Shown here: positions 22,799-27,044 of the stretch, piece after piece
How positions within the stretch are numbered: the stretch's first letter is position 1
Layout: each line of letters opens with the position of its first letter
Source of the DNA: UMGS1840 sp045661305
GTDB taxonomy: Bacteria > Bacillota > Clostridia > UMGS1840
Direction of reading: 5' to 3'
Assembly (NCBI GenBank): GCA_045661305.1
Contig: JAZRFJ010000030.1
Location: 1 to 27,044, forward strand
Length of the DNA stretch: 27,044 nt
Program-made: the position numbers and the translations under genes
Notes under the pieces: model-generated
Database searches by the model: none
Told to the model about the DNA's origin: nothing
What the model saw: only the letters and a program-made list of their open reading frames with translations

Positions 22799-25700
22799 AT
22801 GAAAAGATTTGTTAGTGCTGTTATGACCTTGATGATGCTCTTATCAATGCTTATAACAACATCGGCAGCAACTATTGGTACGATAGGTGCAAGCTTCCCA
22901 AACGAAGTAGAACAGGAATTAGCGGTTTCGGTGGGAGCAAGAACGGATGACGGTGAATATAAGTCATCTCTCACAATAGGAAATAATATATATAACGGAG
23001 TAGTGGTTGACTACAAAGCAACACTTAATATGGCTCCGATAAGAACTTTGCTTGATAATATCACAAGTATTGTTGCAAATGATAGTGATGCTAAGGCTGA
23101 ATTTGATGCAGCAGGCATAACAACGGAGGTTACTGTTACGGTTGATTATCCCCAAACAGCAACAATTCTTGATACAACTGCAGGTGATTTAGTTAGCTAT
23201 AATGGTATTTTCTCAAAAAAGGAAAGAATAGAAAATACAGCTGAAAGAAAATTAGTTATTACATATGTAAACAAAGCTAACCTGACAGCAAAAGAGCTTG
23301 CGGATAATAAAGATACATATTTAGCTGACCTTACATTTGTTCTTGATGATAATGTGAAGTATTCTACAGACGGTCACCATGCTGTAAAGGTAACTTTGGA
23401 AGGCTTTACACAAATCGGATTTGATAGTAAACCTATGACAGTAACATATAAGGGTGGGGCTTCTCATATAGTATCTGCAGCAGACCATATGCTTGAGGTT
23501 GTTCCTGTAGTTCCTGCAACATGTGATGAAATGGGTTGGACAGAGGGTGTAAGATGTACAACACATGCAGACCGTGATAATGGTTACGGGTGCGGTGCTC
23601 ACGGTATAGTAAAACCACAGCAAACACTTCCTAAGCTTGACCACAGTATAGTTTTCGTTCCAGAAGTTGATTCTACCTGTTCAAAGATTGGTGTAAAAGA
23701 ACATTATATGTGTCTTCTCTGCAAAAAAGACTTTAAAGATGAAAATGCAACTATAGTTATAGATAAAGCTAACCTTGTAATCCCAACAAAAGAACACGAC
23801 CATGTGAATATACCTGAAATTCCTGCAACCTGTACAGAAAATGGTTTGACAGCGGGTGCAGTATGTAAAAATTGTAATCACGCACATGACCGTAAAATCA
23901 TTCCTGCGACAGGACACACAAAAGAACCGATTGCAGCTGAACCTGCAACCTGTACAACTGACGGTTGGACAGCAGGCGAAAAATGTTCTGTTTGTGACAC
24001 TATCTTAGTTCCGAGAAAGCCAGTTGCGGCAACAGGCCATAAATTTGGTGACTGGGTTGTAAAAACTCCGGCTACTGAAGAAGCAGAAGGCTTAAAAGAA
24101 AGAGAATGTCTTAACGGATGCGGAACAAAGGATACAGTTACAATTCCAAAATTAACACATGAACATAGCGTTAATACTAACGCAGCAGTAATAGAAAAAG
24201 CTGCAACATGTACAGAAACAGGCTTAAAGCAGAACTACTGTGCTTGCGGTGAGAAGATGGGAGAGCCTGAGGTTATTCCTGCTATCGGTCATAACGCAAC
24301 AAAAATAGACAAGAGGGATGCATCATGTACCGAAGAGGGTATTTTAGAGCATTATGCTTGTGCTAACTGTGGCGGATTGTTTACTGATGCAGAATGCAAA
24401 AATAAAATTACAAGTGCAAGAACACCTGTTGATTTGGAAAATCATGTCACAAATAAAGTTAAACTCCCTGCTGTTGCACCAACTTGTGAAACAGACGGCT
24501 TAACAGAGGGTGAAAAATGTGTAGCTTGTAAGAGAGTTACAATTCCACAGGAATTAGTTCCGAGATTACATTCATTACTCGGCAAAGAGGGTGACCCGTT
24601 TGAAGATGTAGAAGAAAAAGCTCCTACATGTACAGATGAAGGTATGCACGCACACAAACATTGTAAGGTTTGTGATAAGGACTATGTTTTAGATGATAAC
24701 AACGACTTAACAGAAGTAACAGCAGAAGATTATGCTCGTCCTGCACTTGGACACAGCTTCAAATACAGTGAAATTGAAGTTGTGAAAGAGCCTACTGAAA
24801 CTGAAAAAGGCGAAGGTGTAATTTACTGCGAAAGATGTGATCATTCAAAAACAACTGAAATAGCTATTAAAAAGCATCAGCACAACGAAAAATGTGAGAA
24901 AATAATAAAGCCTGCTACTTGTACAGAACCCGGTTATGAGAGAATAGTATATACCTGCTGCGGTGAAATCAAAGAGGATAATATTCTTATTCCTGAAGGC
25001 CACAAAGCAAGGAAAATTGAAAAAGTTCTTTCAACCTGTTATGAAAAGGGTGTACAAGAGCATTGGTATTGTACAGTTTGTGATCAGATTTTCTACCACG
25101 AAAACTGCACAGAGGCTACTAAGACTACTATCGAAAAGCTTACTATGGCTGAATTACAGCATAACTTTGTTTTCCATCACGAAAATGATAACTTTATCTT
25201 TAACAAATGTACCTACTGTAACGATATGCAGAAGATTGCAAAAGTAAAAGATAAAGATACAGGAAAAGATAAAGCAAAAGTAACAGATAACGGTAACGAT
25301 AAGGCTAAAAAAGATAAAGTAAAAGAAGACAGCATTAATGATGATAGCGAAGATACAGGAAGAAAAGCTTATGTATATCCTGAAACTAATCTTGAAGCAG
25401 TAGAGATTTCATCAATACTTGAAAAAGAAATCCATAAAAACGACACTGAAGTTAAAAAAGCAAGTGAAGAAAAGGTTGTTGTAGATATTACTGTTGAAAT
25501 TGTTACAGTTTATGTTGATAAAGACGAAACCAAAGAAATCCATGAGCTTGAACAGACAGATATTCTTGATGAAGACAGAGAAAGACTTGTAGAAACCCAA
25601 GACCTTAAAGCAATTGAAATTTATATACCTGACACAATGAGAGGCTATGCGGACTATCAGGTTCACAGACTCCATGAGGGTGTTGCCGAGGTGCTTACAA

Positions 25701-26683
25701 CAAACAAAAATGCAGATGGAGAATATATTATTATATCAGAAGATAAAACAAAGGTTACAATTTATGTAAAGAAATTCTCAGAATATGCAGTTGTTGGTTA
25801 TGAAACTAAGGTTAATCCTGATCCTGTTCCGGATCCAGTTCCAACACCATCATATGGAGGCGGCGGTTCATCTGTACCAACACAGGCTACAATCAAGTTT
25901 AATACAAACGGTGGTACAGTAGCTGAAAATATAAAAGTAGGAGTAGGAGAAATAATTACCCCTCCTGAAGTAACAAGAGAAGGTTACATATTAGAAGGCT
26001 GGTACACAGATTATGCACTTACAATACCATTTGACTTTAGTCAGCCTGTTAAATCTAATGTAACACTTTATGCTAAGTGGATACAGCTCCATGAATGTCG
26101 TGGTATTCATGAGGATAACTGTCCATGCCTTAAATTTGTAGACCTTGACCCAACCTTGTGGTATCACAGAGGTGTTGACTATGTTCTCAACAATAAGATG
26201 ATGATTGGTGTTGCTAAAACCGAGTTTGCTCCTGATTGGGATATAACCCGTGCAATGCTTGTAACCGTTCTTTGGAGAGCAGAGGGAATGCCAAAAGGAA
26301 AGATAACAACATTTACTGACCTTGAAGAAGGGCTTTACTATGTACCAGCAGTAGAGTGGGCAGCTCAGAATGGCATTGTAAAAGGATATTCTGATTTTGC
26401 ATTCGGTCCAAACGATGCTATTACAAGAGAACAGTTTGCTGCAATTATGCACAGATATGCAAGAAGCAAAGGCTTTGATATATCAGCAGGTGAAAATGCA
26501 AATATCGCTTCATACGCAGACTACAATAATGTTTCAGAATATGCTGTTGAATCAATGAAATACGCAGTAGGAAGCGGATTAATTAAGGGTAGAACGGAAA
26601 CTACACTTAATCCGAAGGATGCGACAACAAGAGCAGAAATGGCAACAATGATATACAGATTTTATACACAAATAGCAAAGTAA
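22799..26683 (+). CDS. Large SLH-anchored surface protein with Cys-rich repeats
   Basis: I place the start at ATG 22799, 9 bases after AAGGAG. The product has 1294 residues. Residues 1-24 are a signal peptide. Residues 25-235 form an unassigned beta-rich domain. From about 238 to 808 there are around thirteen repeat units, most with C-x(8-11)-C-x2-C preceded by PAT or similar (for example PATCTENGLTAGAVCKNC) and an IPATGH-like end. A Lys/Asp-rich linker (810-855) and an unassigned domain (855-1000) follow. Then come a Pro/Gly linker with GGGGSS, one Listeria-Bacteroides (Flg_new/InlB B-type) repeat (1031-1094; GYILEGWYTDYAL), and three SLH repeats (1107-1294). It is exported and held on the cell wall by the SLH end. 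So many Cys are unusual for a secreted Gram-positive protein; each unit offers three Cys and often a His, a possible metal site. Its function is unknown. It lies 146 bp behind a metal-efflux operon but has its own promoter. Confidence 0.88.
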   Translation: MKRFVSAVMTLMMLLSMLITTSAATIGTIGASFPNEVEQELAVSVGARTDDGEYKSSLTIGNNIYNGVVVDYKATLNMAPIRTLLDNITSIVANDSDAKAEFDAAGITTEVTVTVDYPQTATILDTTAGDLVSYNGIFSKKERIENTAERKLVITYVNKANLTAKELADNKDTYLADLTFVLDDNVKYSTDGHHAVKVTLEGFTQIGFDSKPMTVTYKGGASHIVSAADHMLEVVPVVPATCDEMGWTEGVRCTTHADRDNGYGCGAHGIVKPQQTLPKLDHSIVFVPEVDSTCSKIGVKEHYMCLLCKKDFKDENATIVIDKANLVIPTKEHDHVNIPEIPATCTENGLTAGAVCKNCNHAHDRKIIPATGHTKEPIAAEPATCTTDGWTAGEKCSVCDTILVPRKPVAATGHKFGDWVVKTPATEEAEGLKERECLNGCGTKDTVTIPKLTHEHSVNTNAAVIEKAATCTETGLKQNYCACGEKMGEPEVIPAIGHNATKIDKRDASCTEEGILEHYACANCGGLFTDAECKNKITSARTPVDLENHVTNKVKLPAVAPTCETDGLTEGEKCVACKRVTIPQELVPRLHSLLGKEGDPFEDVEEKAPTCTDEGMHAHKHCKVCDKDYVLDDNNDLTEVTAEDYARPALGHSFKYSEIEVVKEPTETEKGEGVIYCERCDHSKTTEIAIKKHQHNEKCEKIIKPATCTEPGYERIVYTCCGEIKEDNILIPEGHKARKIEKVLSTCYEKGVQEHWYCTVCDQIFYHENCTEATKTTIEKLTMAELQHNFVFHHENDNFIFNKCTYCNDMQKIAKVKDKDTGKDKAKVTDNGNDKAKKDKVKEDSINDDSEDTGRKAYVYPETNLEAVEISSILEKEIHKNDTEVKKASEEKVVVDITVEIVTVYVDKDETKEIHELEQTDILDEDRERLVETQDLKAIEIYIPDTMRGYADYQVHRLHEGVAEVLTTNKNADGEYIIISEDKTKVTIYVKKFSEYAVVGYETKVNPDPVPDPVPTPSYGGGGSSVPTQATIKFNTNGGTVAENIKVGVGEIITPPEVTREGYILEGWYTDYALTIPFDFSQPVKSNVTLYAKWIQLHECRGIHEDNCPCLKFVDLDPTLWYHRGVDYVLNNKMMIGVAKTEFAPDWDITRAMLVTVLWRAEGMPKGKITTFTDLEEGLYYVPAVEWAAQNGIVKGYSDFAFGPNDAITREQFAAIMHRYARSKGFDISAGENANIASYADYNNVSEYAVESMKYAVGSGLIKGRTETTLNPKDATTRAEMATMIYRFYTQIAK

Positions 26684-26689
26684 GGACTT

Positions 26690-26770
26690 CGATAAAATGT
26701 ACAGACCGCATAAAGCTATTTAAGAATTATAATAAGTATGTACTAATTTTATAATTCGGCAGAAGAAACA
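26690..26770 (+). repeat. Truncated second copy of the structured repeat
   Basis: Bases 26690-26716 are identical to 19856-19882 (27 bp beginning CGATAAAATGTAC). The region that follows differs in sequence but again forms a hairpin (GAATTATAA/TTATAATTC, 26724-26757) and ends in AGAAGAAACAAA, as in the first copy (19926-19937). The remainder of the first copy is missing because an insertion sequence begins 13 bp later. The copy starts 6 bp behind the stop codon of the large SLH gene. Confidence 0.75.
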
Positions 26771-26782
26771 AAAACAAAAAAA

Positions 26783-27044
26783 GGCTCTTTGTCAATAGTT
26801 GTGGTGAAAAAAGTTATAAAGAATTTTTGAGGTGGTAGCTTAAGCTGCTGCCTCATTAACATTTATGTTATTTTTATTACTAAAAATATGTAAAATTCTG
26901 TTACTGAAACGTCTGAAATTTCTATACCCATAAGCAAGTCTTTTTAAAACTTTTATTCTATTATTACATCCTTCAGTAAATCCGTTAGTGTAAGGTAAAT
27001 ATAAAGAATTAATAATACCAGAATACCAATTAGTAATAGTTTTT
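26783..27044 (-). mobile_element. ISL3-type insertion sequence, transposase 3' end and right terminus
   Basis: The terminus GGCTCTTTGTCAATAGTTG at 26783 is of the ISL3 inverted-repeat type. A transposase frame on the minus strand continues past the end of the window. The other end and any 8-bp target duplication lie outside. The element sits inside the truncated repeat copy. Confidence 0.8.
26840..27044 (-). CDS. ISL3 family transposase, C-terminal fragment
   Basis: The minus-strand frame is open from the window end to a TAA at 26840-26842 and encodes about 67 residues. It reads NGFTEGCNNRIKVLKRLAYG, then YRNFRRFSNRILHIFSN and ends VNEAAA. This is the strongly conserved C-terminus of ISL3 (DDE-type) transposases; the E of TEGCNNRIK is the last catalytic residue. 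The N-terminal part is outside the window, so whether the transposase is intact cannot be said. It ends 57 bp inside the IS terminus, as expected for the family. Confidence 0.9.
   Translation of the reverse strand, partial: KTITNWYSGIINSLYLPYTNGFTEGCNNRIKVLKRLAYGYRNFRRFSNRILHIFSNKNNINVNEAAA

Noticed and set aside
23321..23917. Several Cys-rich minus-strand frames inside the large SLH gene
   Set aside because: Their Cys-rich composition reflects the reverse reading of the coding repeats; no ribosome binding site or family pattern is seen.
23513..25220. Regular repeats in the large gene as a CRISPR array
   Set aside because: The repeats are protein-level, in frame, of unequal length and not identical in DNA.

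Overview
The window looks like a low-GC Gram-positive bacterium of the class Clostridia, probably gut or plant-fibre associated. The reasons are AT-rich DNA, strong GGAGG ribosome binding sites, sigma-A promoters with 17-bp spacers, secreted proteins anchored by S-layer homology (SLH) domains, a Tn916-type integration module and an ISL3-type insertion sequence. The genus cannot be fixed from the sequence alone.

Region 1 (1-2976) holds the 3' part of a beta-helix carbohydrate-active protein and a short GH115-type alpha-glucuronidase, which suggests use of pectin or glucuronoxylan. Region 2 (about 3048-6510) is the regulatory and recombination end of a Tn916-like integrative element: two short leader ORFs and three stacked terminator hairpins, a sigma-like regulator, an orf8-like HTH protein, a GC-richer non-coding island, an excisionase and a tyrosine integrase. 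No conjugation or resistance genes are seen here. The element ends just short of a tRNA-Lys(CUU) gene on the minus strand.

Region 3 (6800-14090) is a plus-strand chromosomal block: a DegV protein, an M16 metallopeptidase, a small surface protein, then three ion-coupled transporters (CPA2 cation/proton antiporter, CLC anion transporter with CLC-F-like motifs, and an NSS sodium symporter). Each promoter or terminator is clear enough to place. Region 4 (14093-17516) is a minus-strand YtrA-type operon: a GntR repressor, an ABC ATPase and a large ABC permease, with a perfect dyad operator over its start point.

Region 5 (17552-20114) encodes a lipoprotein and an SLH-anchored PstS-like binding protein. 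These are followed by a 206-bp unit made of nested perfect hairpins and flanked by 19-bp direct repeats. Region 6 (20126-22652) is a cadmium/zinc/lead operon: a CadC-type repressor with a palindromic operator, a stand-alone HMA metal-binding protein and a P1B-type ATPase. Region 7 (22693-26683) encodes a 1294-residue SLH surface protein with about thirteen Cys-rich repeats. Behind it lies a second, divergent copy of the structured repeat, cut off by an ISL3-type insertion sequence that runs out of the window.

The least explained items are the structured repeat that sits directly behind both SLH genes, the Cys-rich surface protein beside a metal-efflux operon, the stacked attenuator-like leader of the mobile module, and the GC-rich non-coding island upstream of xis.
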